Shown here one piece after another: positions 1-8,495 of a DNA stretch of 64,000 nucleotides. Every line of letters starts with the position of its first letter. Position 1 is the stretch's first letter. Below the pieces are notes generated by a model. That model was not told where the DNA came from, searched no databases, and was given only the letters and a program-made list of their open reading frames with translations. The stretch is from Hyphomicrobiales bacterium (lineage in GTDB: Bacteria > Pseudomonadota > Alphaproteobacteria > Rhizobiales > Rhizobiaceae). The stretch is from NCBI GenBank assembly GCA_900468805.1, contig UEIF01000017.1:1-64000 (forward strand). The letters are read 5' to 3'. Position numbers and translations under genes: made by a program.

Positions 1-7
1 GTTTAAG

Positions 8-41
8 CCCCTCCCACTTGTGGGGAGGGGTTGGGGAGGGG
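8..41. repeat. GC-rich palindromic repeat with four G-tracts
   Basis: A C-tract arm (8-15, CCCCTCCC) can pair with 23-30 (GGGAGGGG). Four runs of four G lie at 22-25, 27-30, 33-36 and 38-41, separated by 1, 2 and 1 bases, so a G-quadruplex is an alternative fold. It sits in intergenic DNA at the window edge. Similar CCCCTCCC-type intergenic elements are common in Rhizobiales (recall, not checked). It could be a terminator or dispersed repeat of the gene to the left, which is not visible. Confidence 0.55.
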
Positions 42-77
42 CCTTTTCAGGTCCGCCCGCGCGTCATCAAACGAGAA

Positions 78-101
78 ATGGCCGGGCGAGAGCCCGGCCA
101 T
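78..101 (-). terminator. Hairpin terminator downstream of iolG
   Basis: A perfect 10-bp inverted repeat (ATGGCCGGGC at 78-87, GCCCGGCCAT at 92-101) with a four-base loop lies 30 bp past the iolG stop on the minus strand. It is followed on that strand by a short T/C-rich stretch (TTCTCGTTT), a moderate terminator tail. Confidence 0.6.
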
Positions 102-131
102 CTCATAATGGCGACCGTCGGGAGAGGGCGG

Positions 132-1124
132 TCAGCCGATCCTGATGAGCTTGCCTTCCTTGACGGACTGGACGGCCGCATCGGCAAGCGCCAGCGCTGC
201 CAGGCCGTCAGCGCCTGACGGCGTGATCTTCGAACCCTTTTCGATCGCCGAGATGAAGCTGGCGATCTCGTTGGCATAGGCTTCCGTGTAGCGGGTCATG
301 AAGAAATCGTGCAGCGGCGGGCGGGTATAACCGTCGCCGTTGGCGATTTCGATCGAGACCGGGCGCTGGTTTTCGGCCGAGACGACGCCCTTGGAACCGT
401 GCGCTTCGATGCGCTGGTCGTAGCCATAGGTGGCGCGGCGGGAATTGGAGATGACGGCCTGCTTGCCGGAGGCCGTCTGCAGGATGACCGAGACGCTGTC
501 GTAATCGCCGGCTTCGCCGATCGCCTTGTCGACGAGGACGGCTGCGGTCGCGACGACCGAGACCGGCTCTTCGCCGAGCAGGAAGCGGGCCATGTCGAAA
601 TCGTGGATCGTCATGTCGCGGAAGATGCCGCCGGAACGCTTGATGTAATCGACCGGCGGGGCACCCGGATCGCGCGAGGTGATAGTCACCATCTCGACAT
701 CGCCGATCTTGCCGTCGTCGATGGCCTTGCGGACCGCCATGAAATGCGGGTCGAAGCGGCGGTTGAAGCCGACCATCAGCTTGGCGCCGGTTTCTTCGAC
801 AACCTTGATGCAGGCCTTGACGCGGGCAACATTCAAGTCAACAGGCTTTTCGCAGAAGATCGCCTTGCCGGCACGCGCGAAGCGCTCGATCAGGTCGGCA
901 TGGGTATCGGTCGGCGTGCAGATGACGACGGCGTCGATATCCTTGGCGGCTTCGATCGCTTCAATGGTGCGCACTTCGCAGCCATAGGCGGACGCGATCG
1001 CTTCGGCAGCCTGCGGGAAGGCGTCGGCGACGGCCACGAGCTTTGCATTGGCATCGCCGCTGACCGCTTTCGCATGGACCTTGCCGATGCGGCCGGCGCC
1101 GAGAAGACCAAATCTCACTGTCAT
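132..1124 (-). CDS. iolG: Inositol 2-dehydrogenase (Gfo/Idh/MocA family)
   Basis: This 330-residue protein has the family's usual length. An N-terminal Rossmann fold opens with GLLGAGRIGKVHA (residues 6-18), and the Gfo/Idh/MocA signature ICTPTDTHADL and CEKPVD follow. It should oxidise myo-inositol to scyllo-inosose with NAD in the cytoplasm, the first step of inositol catabolism. The start is fixed by GGGAGG just upstream of the ATG. No other iol gene is adjacent, which fits rhizobia, where idhA/iolG is often separate from iolABCDE. Substrate preference within this family cannot be proved from sequence alone, so a related sugar dehydrogenase remains possible. Confidence 0.85.
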   Translation of the reverse strand: MTVRFGLLGAGRIGKVHAKAVSGDANAKLVAVADAFPQAAEAIASAYGCEVRTIEAIEAAKDIDAVVICTPTDTHADLIERFARAGKAIFCEKPVDLNVARVKACIKVVEETGAKLMVGFNRRFDPHFMAVRKAIDDGKIGDVEMVTITSRDPGAPPVDYIKRSGGIFRDMTIHDFDMARFLLGEEPVSVVATAAVLVDKAIGEAGDYDSVSVILQTASGKQAVISNSRRATYGYDQRIEAHGSKGVVSAENQRPVSIEIANGDGYTRPPLHDFFMTRYTEAYANEIASFISAIEKGSKITPSGADGLAALALADAAVQSVKEGKLIRIG

Positions 1125-1218
1125 TACTGCCTCCCTGGATTCGGAACAAATAAACCGAATTGATATAAGTTTAGAATTTTCATTCCATTTTCCTGTCGCC
1201 GCGTCAAGCCCGCGGCCC

Positions 1219-1234
1219 TTTCACATTTGTGAAA
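1219..1234. promoter_or_regulatory. 16-bp perfect palindrome upstream of iolG
   Basis: TTTCACATTTGTGAAA is a perfect inverted repeat about 95 bp upstream of the iolG start and about 110 bp before the plus-strand gene at 1343. It has the size and symmetry of a dimeric repressor or activator site. Which gene it serves, and which protein binds, cannot be told from the sequence. Confidence 0.4.
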
Positions 1235-1255
1235 TCCATCCTAAAGACAAGTGTG

Positions 1256-1340
1256 GTCATCACAAGAGTGAGGCGGCGTCATCACCAGAGTGAGACGGGT
1301 CATCACAAGAGTGAGACGGGTCAATGCGACAATGAGACAG
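1256..1340. repeat. Four tandem copies of a 21-22 bp unit
   Basis: Units start at 1256, 1278, 1299 and 1320. The shared core is GTCATCACAAGAGTGAG followed by (A/G)CGG. Units 2 and 3 are nearly identical, unit 1 has one extra base, and unit 4 is degenerate. The array ends just before the likely ATG of the small membrane protein at 1343. Units 2-4 are in frame with that gene and would encode 7-residue repeats (HHQSETG, HHKSETG), but nothing shows that they are translated. Confidence 0.75.
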
Positions 1341-1342
1341 AG

Positions 1343-1609
1343 ATGCAGCTTATCGATCCCAATCATTCGGCCTATCGGCACCTCTGGGTCCGTATCCTTA
1401 TTGTCGTGGTATGCCTTGGCTGGGCAGTCGTCGAATTCACGACAGGCGATCCCTTCTGGGGCATGCTTGCGGGCGGCGCCGGCGTCTATTCCTTCTATAT
1501 GCTGATCTGGGCCTTCAACCCGAAGCCGCCGGAAGCGGCAGCGCCTGCCGCATCCGAGGACGAGGGTGAGGAAAAGCCTGCAACAGACGAAGAGAAAAAG
1601 GCGGAATAG
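1343..1609 (+). CDS. Small conserved membrane protein of unknown function
   Basis: This 88-residue protein has two hydrophobic segments: about residues 11-25 (LWVRILIVVVCLGWAVV) and about 32-48 (FWGMLAGGAGVYSFYMLIWAF). A charged tail rich in Ala, Pro, Glu and Lys follows, probably cytoplasmic. I do not recognise a named family, though rhizobia carry many such small inner-membrane proteins. The ATG at 1343 starts directly at the recognisable protein. An in-frame GTG at 1229 would add a 38-residue extension built on the tandem repeat, but it has no ribosome binding site and lies inside a palindrome. The gene abuts the convergent gene at 1610 with no spacer. Confidence 0.6.
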   Translation: MQLIDPNHSAYRHLWVRILIVVVCLGWAVVEFTTGDPFWGMLAGGAGVYSFYMLIWAFNPKPPEAAAPAASEDEGEEKPATDEEKKAE

Positions 1610-2074
1610 TCAGCGCGCCAGCCGGCGCAGCGCCTCGTCGACCAGCAGATTGGCGATCATCATACGCCTGTTTGCATTGGCGCGGAATGGCTGGGCGACG
1701 CCGTCAGGATGATTGGCCTTGGCGAAGGCGCGCCGCTTCTCGTTCAGCGTCTGCAGCGTATCATGGGCCGCAATCGACAATTCTGCGGCAATCTCCTCCG
1801 GTGCAATGCGGGCGAGATGATCCGGCATGACCAGTTCCGGCTCAGGCGCCGGTGGGGGAGGCTCCTCGAGCGCAGGCTCGGGGCCGAGATTGTCGAAATA
1901 GGCTTGGCCGACCCGCTGCGAAGAGGCCGATACACCTTCCATCACATCGAAAGCGAGACCGGTGCTGAAGCCGGAAACGCGATGGCTGACCGGCTCTTCC
2001 ATTTCGCCGGCCGCGTCTTCTTCCTCTTTCAGCCGTTCGAGAACGGATTGGAATATGGATTGTCCGAACAGCAT
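1610..2074 (-). CDS. Conserved hypothetical protein with J-domain-like HPD motif
   Basis: This 154-residue protein begins with an acidic segment, has a Pro/Glu-rich linker (about 66-83) and ends in a helical region. There KRRAFAKANHPD (about 113-124) and ANRRMMIANLLVDEALRRL resemble helices II and III of a DnaJ J-domain around the HPD tripeptide that stimulates DnaK. A full-length J-domain is not obvious, so this is either a minimal or degenerate J-protein or a chance match. It is cytoplasmic by composition, with no signal peptide. It is convergent with the small membrane protein gene. Confidence 0.6.
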   Translation of the reverse strand: MLFGQSIFQSVLERLKEEEDAAGEMEEPVSHRVSGFSTGLAFDVMEGVSASSQRVGQAYFDNLGPEPALEEPPPPAPEPELVMPDHLARIAPEEIAAELSIAAHDTLQTLNEKRRAFAKANHPDGVAQPFRANANRRMMIANLLVDEALRRLAR

Positions 2075-2145
2075 GCGCCTTCCTTTTTACGCGGGCGCAT
2101 TAGACGGCGGCAAGTTGGCGCCGGGCTGGATTTCGGCGCGGGATC

Positions 2146-3159
2146 CTACCTTTCGGCCTGCCGGATGCTTTCTTCCAGGACGAGGTCGTAGAGCAGCCGG
2201 GCGCTTGGGGGCAGGGCGCGCTCGCGCACGGTGATCAGGCTGTAGGGCTTGACGTTGATCTCGAAATCGATCGGCAGGATGCGCACATCGGATGCTTTCG
2301 AACTCTGCGAGGCGAGAAACTGGGCGACATCGACGGCAACAGGGGCGATCGCATCCGTCTCGCAGATGATCGCGCAGGTCAGCAGCAGCGAAGAGGTGTT
2401 GACGATATTTTCCGGAAGCTGGACGGCGCGCGACAGGAAGATATCCTCGATCGTGCGGCGCAGCAGCGTGCCGGGCGGCTGGAATACCCAGTCGTAATCC
2501 TTGATCTCCGAGAGGCTGCTCGGCCTGTTTCTCTTCTTTAACAGGGGATGGCCGCTGCGCACGATCAGGCAGGCCTTCTCTGTGCCGATCTCGCGGACCT
2601 CGAAAAGGCGCGGGTTCAGGTCATCGGGGATGCGGCTGATGATGAAGTCGTGGCGGGCGGCGAGAAGCTCGCGCGCCAGCACGTTGCTGGTCTCGACCTG
2701 GATGTTGACCTCGATGCCCGGAAAGGTCTTGCGCACCGTATTGATGGCGGGAACGACGAGGCTCATGGCGGGTGCGGTGACGGCGCCGATAAAGACCGAG
2801 CCGCCCTTGCCGCTCTTCAATTCGCCGATCTCGCGGCTCGCCTCCCTGAGCTCCAGAAGGATCTTTCGCGCACGTCTGGCGAGAGCTTCGCCGAACGTGG
2901 TGAGCACCACGCCGCGGGCGACACGCTCATAGAGCGGAGTCTTCACGATCGACTCCATATCGGACAGCATTCGCGACGCTGCCGGCTGCGATATGTTCAG
3001 CACTTCGGCGGCGGCGGAAATCTGCCCGCTATCTTCGATTGCGACAATCATTCGCAGGTGATTCAGCTTAAGTCCCGCGCGCAAAAGGCTGTCATCGCCA
3101 AAATTGTCGCTGTTGATGTCGACATGTTCCAACGAAAACGGCCCGGAGATGATCGTCAT
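2146..3159 (-). CDS. gbpR: LysR-family regulator of the chvE-ggu locus (GbpR-like)
   Basis: This 337-residue protein has an N-terminal winged helix-turn-helix of LysR type (ISAAAEVLNISQPAASRMLSDMESI, about residues 48-72) and a LysR substrate-binding domain from about residue 110. It is divergently transcribed from chvE, the arrangement of Agrobacterium gbpR, whose product activates chvE in response to sugars (established for Agrobacterium). A GGGGAGG ribosome binding site 8 bases before the ATG at 3159 favours this start over an in-frame ATG nine codons upstream. The N-terminus before the helix-turn-helix is somewhat longer than usual for LysR proteins. Confidence 0.85.
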   Translation of the reverse strand: MTIISGPFSLEHVDINSDNFGDDSLLRAGLKLNHLRMIVAIEDSGQISAAAEVLNISQPAASRMLSDMESIVKTPLYERVARGVVLTTFGEALARRARKILLELREASREIGELKSGKGGSVFIGAVTAPAMSLVVPAINTVRKTFPGIEVNIQVETSNVLARELLAARHDFIISRIPDDLNPRLFEVREIGTEKACLIVRSGHPLLKKRNRPSSLSEIKDYDWVFQPPGTLLRRTIEDIFLSRAVQLPENIVNTSSLLLTCAIICETDAIAPVAVDVAQFLASQSSKASDVRILPIDFEINVKPYSLITVRERALPPSARLLYDLVLEESIRQAER

Positions 3160-3187
3160 GGTTGCAGCCTCCCCACTGTGTTCCATT

Positions 3188-3202
3188 AAAAGTAATACTT
3201 TT
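3188..3202. promoter_or_regulatory. 15-bp palindrome in gbpR-chvE intergenic region
   Basis: AAAAGTAATACTTTT is a perfect inverted repeat 29 bp upstream of the gbpR start. Its position is typical of an autoregulatory operator. The binding protein is unknown; GbpR is the obvious candidate by position. Confidence 0.4.
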
Positions 3203-3209
3203 TAACGAT

Positions 3210-3225
3210 ATACCAAATTTGTTAT
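3210..3225. promoter_or_regulatory. Candidate LysR-type site between gbpR and chvE
   Basis: ATACCAAATTTGTTAT is an interrupted palindrome (CAAATTTG core with matching outer arms except one pair). Its size suits a LysR recognition box in a divergent promoter region. It lies 51 bp from gbpR and about 205 bp from chvE. Assignment to GbpR is inference. Confidence 0.4.
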
Positions 3226-3429
3226 GCACATTGCCAGTTATTCTATTTGACAGTTATAGGAATCCATACCAGTTTGCCGCCGTGTGCTGGTTGGCACTCA
3301 ACACGTGTGAGATCGTGGAGGAGACCTACTTCGTTTCTCACCATCTGAAGTAACTATCCAATACGGAACCTGCCACAGTTTCGGGGCGGGCGATTTTTCG
3401 TCCGTAAATCTTTAACAAGGGAGAGAGAA

Positions 3430-4494
3430 ATGAAATCCATTATCTCATTGATGGCTGCGGCTGCCTTCGGCGTCGCATCGTTCGTTATGCCGGCAATGGC
3501 ACAGGACAAGGGTCTGGTTGGCATCGCAATGCCGACGAAGGCTTCGGCTCGCTGGATCGACGACGGCAACAACATCGTCAAGCAGCTCCAGACTGCCGGC
3601 TACCAGACCGACCTGCAGTATGCTGACGACGATATTCCGAACCAGCTTTCGCAGATCGAAAACATGGTCACGAAGGGCGCCAAGGTTCTCGTCGTCGCTT
3701 CGATCGACGGCACGACCCTCTCGGACGTTCTCCAGAAGGCTCATGACGCCGGCATCAAGGTCATCGCTTATGACCGTCTGATCCGCGACTCGGCCAATGT
3801 CGACTACTACGCCACGTTCGACAACTTCCAGGTTGGCGTTCTCCAGGCTGGCACGATCGTCGACAAGCTCGGCCTCAAGGACGGCAAGGGCCCGTTCAAC
3901 ATCGAACTCTTCGGCGGTTCGCCTGACGACAACAACGCCTTCTTCTTCTACGATGGCGCAATGTCCGTCCTGCAGCCCTACATCGACTCCGGCAAGCTCG
4001 TCGTGAAGTCCGGCCAGACCGGCATGGACAAGGTCGGCACGCTGCGTTGGGATCCGGCAACGGCCCAGGCCCGCATGGACAACCTGCTCTCGGCTAACTA
4101 CACCGACGCCAAGGTTGACGCTGTCCTGTCTCCTTACGACGGTCTGTCGATCGGTATCCTCTCGTCGCTGAAGGGCGTCGGCTACGGTTCGGCTGGGCAG
4201 CCGCTGCCTGTCGTTACCGGCCAGGACTCGGAAATCCCGTCGATCAAGTCGATCATCGCTGGCGAGCAGTATTCCTCGATCTTCAAGGATACCCGCGATC
4301 TGGCGAAGGTTACCGTTCAGATGGTAGATGCCGTCATGTCCGGCAAGGAGCCTGAAGTCAACGACACGAAGACCTACGACAACGGTGTCAAGGTTGTTCC
4401 GTCCTACCTGCTGAAGCCGGTCGCCGTGACCAAGGAGAACTACAAGACGGTTCTCGTTGACGGCGGTTACTACAAAGAAGACCAGCTGAAGTAA
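3430..4494 (+). CDS. chvE: Periplasmic multiple-sugar-binding protein ChvE
   Basis: This 354-residue protein has a classic signal peptide (about residues 1-24, cleaved after PAMA) followed by a periplasmic binding protein type I (ribose/galactose type) fold. ChvE binds galactose, glucose, arabinose and related sugars and delivers them to the GguAB transporter. In Agrobacterium it also presents sugars to VirA and affects chemotaxis (established there). AAGGGAGAGAG precedes the ATG. It is the first gene of a plus-strand operon. A strong hairpin right after its stop could let chvE transcripts accumulate above the transporter genes, as binding proteins are needed in excess. Confidence 0.93.
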   Translation: MKSIISLMAAAAFGVASFVMPAMAQDKGLVGIAMPTKASARWIDDGNNIVKQLQTAGYQTDLQYADDDIPNQLSQIENMVTKGAKVLVVASIDGTTLSDVLQKAHDAGIKVIAYDRLIRDSANVDYYATFDNFQVGVLQAGTIVDKLGLKDGKGPFNIELFGGSPDDNNAFFFYDGAMSVLQPYIDSGKLVVKSGQTGMDKVGTLRWDPATAQARMDNLLSANYTDAKVDAVLSPYDGLSIGILSSLKGVGYGSAGQPLPVVTGQDSEIPSIKSIIAGEQYSSIFKDTRDLAKVTVQMVDAVMSGKEPEVNDTKTYDNGVKVVPSYLLKPVAVTKENYKTVLVDGGYYKEDQLK

Positions 4495-4503
4495 TATGAA
4501 TGG

Positions 4504-4531
4504 CCGGAACCCGCGCGATTGCGGGTTCCGG
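4504..4531 (+). terminator. Intercistronic hairpin chvE/gguA
   Basis: A perfect 11-bp stem (CCGGAACCCGC at 4504-4514, GCGGGTTCCGG at 4521-4531) with a 6-base loop lies 9 bp after the chvE stop. It is followed by TCTTCG rather than a long T-run, so it is more likely a partial terminator or a 3'-end stabiliser of chvE mRNA than a full stop. Confidence 0.65.
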
Positions 4532-4586
4532 TCTTCGATTCTATGATCGCCGGGTCATTTCTGATCGCGGCGTTGGGTTTTTAGTC

Positions 4587-6125
4587 ATGGAAAATACAAT
4601 CCTCGAAATGCGGAACATCACCAAGACGTTCCCGGGCGTCAAGGCGCTCGAGAATGTGAACCTCAGGGTTCGCCAGGGTGAGATCCACGCATTGGTGGGC
4701 GAAAACGGGGCCGGCAAGTCGACCCTGATGAAGGTACTCTCCGGCGTCTATCCGGCAGGAAGCTATGATGGCGACATCGTCTATGAAGGCGATGTGCGCA
4801 ACTTCAAGGTTCTGAAGGATTCCGAAGAAATCGGTATCGTCATCATCCACCAGGAGCTGGCGCTGGTGCCCCAGCTTTCAATCGGCGAAAACATCTTCCT
4901 CGGTAATGAAAACGCCACGAACGGCGTCATCAGTTGGGGCGAGACGTTCAATCGCACGAAGCAATTGCTCGCCAAGGTGGGCCTGGCGGAATCTCCGAAC
5001 ACGCTTGTCACCGACATCGGCGTCGGCAAGCAGCAGCTGGTCGAGATCGCCAAGGCACTGTCGAAGAGCGTCAAGCTGCTCATTCTCGACGAGCCTACCG
5101 CATCGCTGAACGAAAGCGATTCCGATGCGCTGCTCACCCTGCTGATGGAATTCCGCAAGCAGGGCATCACCTCGATCATCATTTCCCACAAGCTGAACGA
5201 GATCCGCAAGGTCGCCGACCAGATCACGGTCCTGCGCGACGGCATGACCGTCAAGACGCTCGACTGTCACAAGGACGAGATCAGCGAAGACATCATCATC
5301 AAGAACATGGTGGGCCGTGACCTCGCCGACCGTTATCCGCCGCGCTCCGTGCCGATCGGCGAGACGATCTTCGAAGTCAAGAACTGGAACGCCTTCCACC
5401 AGCAGCATCGCGACCGCCAGGTCCTGCACGACATCAACGTCCATGTCCGCAAGGGCGAGGTCGTCGGCATTGCCGGACTGATGGGCGCCGGCCGCACCGA
5501 ATTCGCCATGAGCGTCTTCGGCAAGTCCTACGGCCACAAGATCACCGGCGACGTCTTCGTCGACGGCAAGAAGGTCGACACGACGACGGTGCGCAAGGCA
5601 ATCGACGCCGGTCTCGCCTACGTGACCGAGGACCGCAAGCATCTCGGCCTCGTGCTGGGCGAGACGATCGTTCACAACACGACGCTTGCCAATCTGGAAG
5701 CGGTGTCGAAAGCCACCGTCATCGACAGTGTCAGGGAATCGCGGGTCGCCTCCGACTATCGGTCGAAGCTGCGCATCCGTTCCTCCAGCATCTTCCAGGA
5801 AGCGGTCAACCTGTCGGGCGGCAACCAGCAGAAGGTCGTTCTGTCGAAATGGTTGTTCTCGGATCCCGAAGTGTTGATCCTGGACGAACCGACGCGCGGC
5901 ATTGATGTTGGCGCCAAATATGAAATTTATACTATCATCAACCAGCTCGCGGCTGACGGTAAAGGCGTTCTGATGATTTCGTCGGAAATGCCTGAGCTTC
6001 TTGGTACGTGCGACCGCATCTACGTCATGAATGAAGGACGGATCGTTGCGGAACTGCCGAAGGGAGAAGCGAGCCAGGAAACCATCATGCGCGCCATCAT
6101 GCGCTCAGGAGAGAAGAAACAATGA
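4587..6125 (+). CDS. gguA: Sugar ABC transporter ATP-binding protein GguA
   Basis: The protein is 512 residues with two fused ABC ATPase domains, as in AraG/MglA/RbsA. The N-terminal Walker A is GENGAGKST (38-46), and [15 protein letters not shown] is its Walker B region. The second half has a degenerate P-loop (GLMGAGRTE), [15 protein letters not shown] and [11 protein letters not shown]. It energises uptake through GguB with ChvE as binding protein. I chose the ATG at 4587, which starts directly with the family's N-terminus; an upstream in-frame start at 4500 would place the intercistronic hairpin inside the protein. Its stop overlaps the gguB start by 4 bp. Confidence 0.92.
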   Translation: MENTILEMRNITKTFPGVKALENVNLRVRQGEIHALVGENGAGKSTLMKVLSGVYPAGSYDGDIVYEGDVRNFKVLKDSEEIGIVIIHQELALVPQLSIGENIFLGNENATNGVISWGETFNRTKQLLAKVGLAESPNTLVTDIGVGKQQLVEIAKALSKSVKLLILDEPTASLNESDSDALLTLLMEFRKQGITSIIISHKLNEIRKVADQITVLRDGMTVKTLDCHKDEISEDIIIKNMVGRDLADRYPPRSVPIGETIFEVKNWNAFHQQHRDRQVLHDINVHVRKGEVVGIAGLMGAGRTEFAMSVFGKSYGHKITGDVFVDGKKVDTTTVRKAIDAGLAYVTEDRKHLGLVLGETIVHNTTLANLEAVSKATVIDSVRESRVASDYRSKLRIRSSSIFQEAVNLSGGNQQKVVLSKWLFSDPEVLILDEPTRGIDVGAKYEIYTIINQLAADGKGVLMISSEMPELLGTCDRIYVMNEGRIVAELPKGEASQETIMRAIMRSGEKKQ

Positions 6126-7333
6126 CCCCGATCAATCAACCCATCACCGAGCAGGGGCGCGTCGTCTCCATCGGCGAATTTGTTCGCGGTAACATCCGTG
6201 AATACGGCATGTTCATCGCGCTCATCGCGATCATGGTGTTCTTCCAGATCTCGACCGGCGGCGTTCTCTTCAGGCCGCTCAACCTGACGAACATCATCCT
6301 GCAGAACTCGTTCATCGTCGTCATGGCGCTGGGCATGCTGCTGGTGATCGTTGCCGGCCATATCGATCTCTCGGTCGGCTCCGTCGTCGGTTTCATCGGC
6401 GCCATCGCCGCTGTCATGACGGTGCAGTGGCATATGAACTATGTGCTCGCGACCGTAATTTGTCTGGCCGTGGGTGCGTTGGTCGGCGGCCTCCAGGGTT
6501 ATTTCGTCGCCTATCACAAGATACCGTCCTTCATCGTCACGCTCGCCGGCATGCTGGTCTTCCGCGGCCTGACGCTGACCGTGATGACGGGAGCCGGAAC
6601 GGGCACCAGCATCGGTCCGTTCCCTCCGGCTTTCCAGCTGATCAGCATCGGCTTCCTGCCCAACCTTTTCGATATGGGCGGCATCAACTCGACCTCGCTC
6701 ATCCTGACCGTCATCGGCGCCGTGACCCTCGTCTATCTGGCGTGGCGCGCGCGCAAGTCGAACGAAAAGCATGGCAATGACGTCGAGCCTCTGGGCTTCT
6801 TCATCGCACAGAACGGCATCGTCGCTCTCGCCATCCTGGCGCTCGGCTATCAGCTGTCGATCTACAAGGGCTTCCCGAACGTGCTCGTCATCATGCTGGT
6901 GCTGATCACGGCTTACGCTTTCATCACCCGTCGCACGACGATCGGCCGCCGCATCTACGCGATGGGCGGTAACGAGAAGGCAACGAAGCTGTCCGGTATC
7001 AACACCGAGCGTCTGACCTTCCTCACCTTCGCAAATATGGGTCTGCTTGCCGGTCTGGCTGGTCTGATCGTGGCGCTGCGCCTCAACTCGGCAACGGCCA
7101 AGGGCGGCTTCGGCCTTGAGCTCGACGTGATCGCGGCCTGCTTCATCGGCGGCGCATCGGCACAGGGCGGCGTGGGCAAGGTGACCGGCGCTGTCATCGG
7201 CGCTCTGATCATGGGTATCATGAACAACGGCATGTCGATCCACGGGCTCGGCACCGACTCCCAGCAGATGGTCAAGGGTGCGGTGCTTCTCGCTGCCGTC
7301 TTCTTCGACGTCTACAACAAGAACAAGGGCTGA
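6122..7333 (+). CDS. gguB: Sugar ABC transporter permease GguB
   Basis: The protein has 403 residues with roughly ten hydrophobic segments of the RbsC/AraH/XylH permease family. The conserved EAA-like stretch [16 protein letters not shown] and the late Gly-rich segment [15 protein letters not shown] are visible. It forms the inner-membrane channel with GguA. The family is often about 320-400 residues; this longer form, with an insert near residues 200-235 ([18 protein letters not shown]), is the XylH/MmsB-like variety. Translational coupling to gguA is likely from the ATGA overlap at 6122. Confidence 0.92.
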   Translation: MTPINQPITEQGRVVSIGEFVRGNIREYGMFIALIAIMVFFQISTGGVLFRPLNLTNIILQNSFIVVMALGMLLVIVAGHIDLSVGSVVGFIGAIAAVMTVQWHMNYVLATVICLAVGALVGGLQGYFVAYHKIPSFIVTLAGMLVFRGLTLTVMTGAGTGTSIGPFPPAFQLISIGFLPNLFDMGGINSTSLILTVIGAVTLVYLAWRARKSNEKHGNDVEPLGFFIAQNGIVALAILALGYQLSIYKGFPNVLVIMLVLITAYAFITRRTTIGRRIYAMGGNEKATKLSGINTERLTFLTFANMGLLAGLAGLIVALRLNSATAKGGFGLELDVIAACFIGGASAQGGVGKVTGAVIGALIMGIMNNGMSIHGLGTDSQQMVKGAVLLAAVFFDVYNKNKG

Positions 7334-7378
7334 GACCTAACTCAGCCCGAGCATTCGAAGTCATATGAAAATTGAATT

Positions 7379-7398
7379 CCGGCTCCGGATGGAGCCGG
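7379..7398 (+). other. Intercistronic hairpin gguB/gguC
   Basis: A perfect 8-bp stem (CCGGCTCC at 7379-7386, GGAGCCGG at 7391-7398) with a GGAT loop lies between gguB and the GTG start of gguC. No T-run follows, so it is probably an RNA processing or stability element. Confidence 0.55.
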
Positions 7399-7440
7399 AG
7401 CGGCGAAGCTTTGTCATCGCCAAACGAAAGGATCAGGAAC

Positions 7441-8436
7441 GTGCTTATTTCGCAGATCAAGGGCGCAAGCGGAGAGATCATCGTCGCCGTGCGCGAACCG
7501 GGTGCCGTCGCCAAGGCCGTCAAGGGTGCAACGAGCGTCTACGCTCTGGCGCTGGAAGCCGCAGACAGCGGCAAGTCGCTCGTCTCCGTCATCGAGGCTC
7601 ACGGATACGGCGATGCCGTCGATCTTGAAAAGGCCTATGCGGAGGGACGCTTCCTGCCGCCGATCACCCATCCCGATGCCGCGCACCTGCATCTGACCGG
7701 CACGGGCCTGACCCACCTCGGCTCCGCGGCAACGCGCGATTCCATGCACAAGAAGACGTCCGAGGCGGCAGAGGAAACGCTGACCGACTCCATGAAGATG
7801 TTCAGGATGGGTCTCGAAGGCGGCAAGCCGGCTGCCGGCCAGAAGGGCGTGCAGCCCGAGTGGTTCTACAAGGGCAATGGCTATGGCGCTGCTGCTCCGG
7901 GCGCGCCGCTCGTTTCTCCGTCCTTCGCGCTCGATGGCGGCGAAGAGCCTGAGATGGCCGGCATCTACGTCATTGCCAAGGACGGCACGCCGTTCCGCAT
8001 CGGCTTTGCGCTGTCGAACGAGTTTTCCGATCACGTCACCGAGCGGATCAACTATCTCTTCCTCGCCCATTCCAAGCTGCGTCCGGCAAGCTTCGGTCCG
8101 GAAATCCGGATCGGTGTTGCGCCTGAGGATATCCGCGGCACGTCGCGCATCAAGCGCGGAAACCATGTGATCTTCGAAAAGCCGTTTCTCTCCGGCGAAG
8201 CGAACATGTCTCACACTTTCGCCAACCTCGAATACCACCATTTCAAGTATGGCCTCTTCCGCGTGCCGGGCGACATCCACGTCCATATGTTCGGTACGGC
8301 GACGCTTTCCTTTGCCGATGGCATCAAGGCGGAAGAGGGCGATGTCTTCGAAATCGAGGTGGCCGAGTTCGGCCTGCCGCTGCGCAATCCGCTGAAGGTT
8401 GCTGCCGAGGAAGAAATCGCCGTCAAGCAGCTCTGA
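7441..8436 (+). CDS. gguC: GguC family protein (FAH-fold, probable sugar-acid dehydratase)
   Basis: This 331-residue protein belongs to the fumarylacetoacetate hydrolase superfamily; the C-terminal half carries the FAH-like core (for example MAGIYVIAKDGTPFRIGFALSNEFSDH). The start is a GTG at 7441 with AAAGGA upstream; earlier in-frame codons run through the intercistronic hairpin. GguC follows gguAB in Agrobacterium and Rhizobium and was long of unknown function. Here it stands before the araE- and araC-type genes with no other 2-keto-3-deoxy-L-arabonate dehydratase visible. I therefore infer that it performs that dehydration (AraD1-like role). The inference rests on context and family, not on a diagnostic residue I can show. 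Confidence 0.8.
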   Translation: MLISQIKGASGEIIVAVREPGAVAKAVKGATSVYALALEAADSGKSLVSVIEAHGYGDAVDLEKAYAEGRFLPPITHPDAAHLHLTGTGLTHLGSAATRDSMHKKTSEAAEETLTDSMKMFRMGLEGGKPAAGQKGVQPEWFYKGNGYGAAAPGAPLVSPSFALDGGEEPEMAGIYVIAKDGTPFRIGFALSNEFSDHVTERINYLFLAHSKLRPASFGPEIRIGVAPEDIRGTSRIKRGNHVIFEKPFLSGEANMSHTFANLEYHHFKYGLFRVPGDIHVHMFGTATLSFADGIKAEEGDVFEIEVAEFGLPLRNPLKVAAEEEIAVKQL

Positions 8437-8445
8437 TTTCCAAGG

Positions 8446-8467
8446 CCGGCCGCCATGAAGTGGCCGG
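8446..8467 (+). other. Intercistronic hairpin gguC/araE
   Basis: CCGGCC at 8446-8451 pairs with GGCCGG at 8462-8467 (loop of 10), just after the gguC stop and before the strong AAAGGAGG ribosome binding site (8478-8485) of the aldehyde dehydrogenase gene. Confidence 0.45.
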
Positions 8468-8495
8468 TCACTTGTCCAAAGGAGGCTCCAAGGCC

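Noticed and set aside
1256..1340. CRISPR array
   Set aside because: The units abut with no spacers and are only 21-22 bp; this is a simple tandem repeat.
1229..1342. GTG start giving a longer small membrane protein
   Set aside because: No ribosome binding site, start lies in a palindrome, and the extension is only the DNA repeat; kept as an open question in the findings.
3247..3270. sigma70 promoter for chvE starting TTGACA
   Set aside because: No acceptable -10 hexamer at 16-18 bp spacing; only a weak CATACC at 12 bp.
4500..4586. Upstream ATG start for gguA
   Set aside because: It would translate through the perfect 11-bp intercistronic hairpin and adds 29 residues absent from the family pattern.
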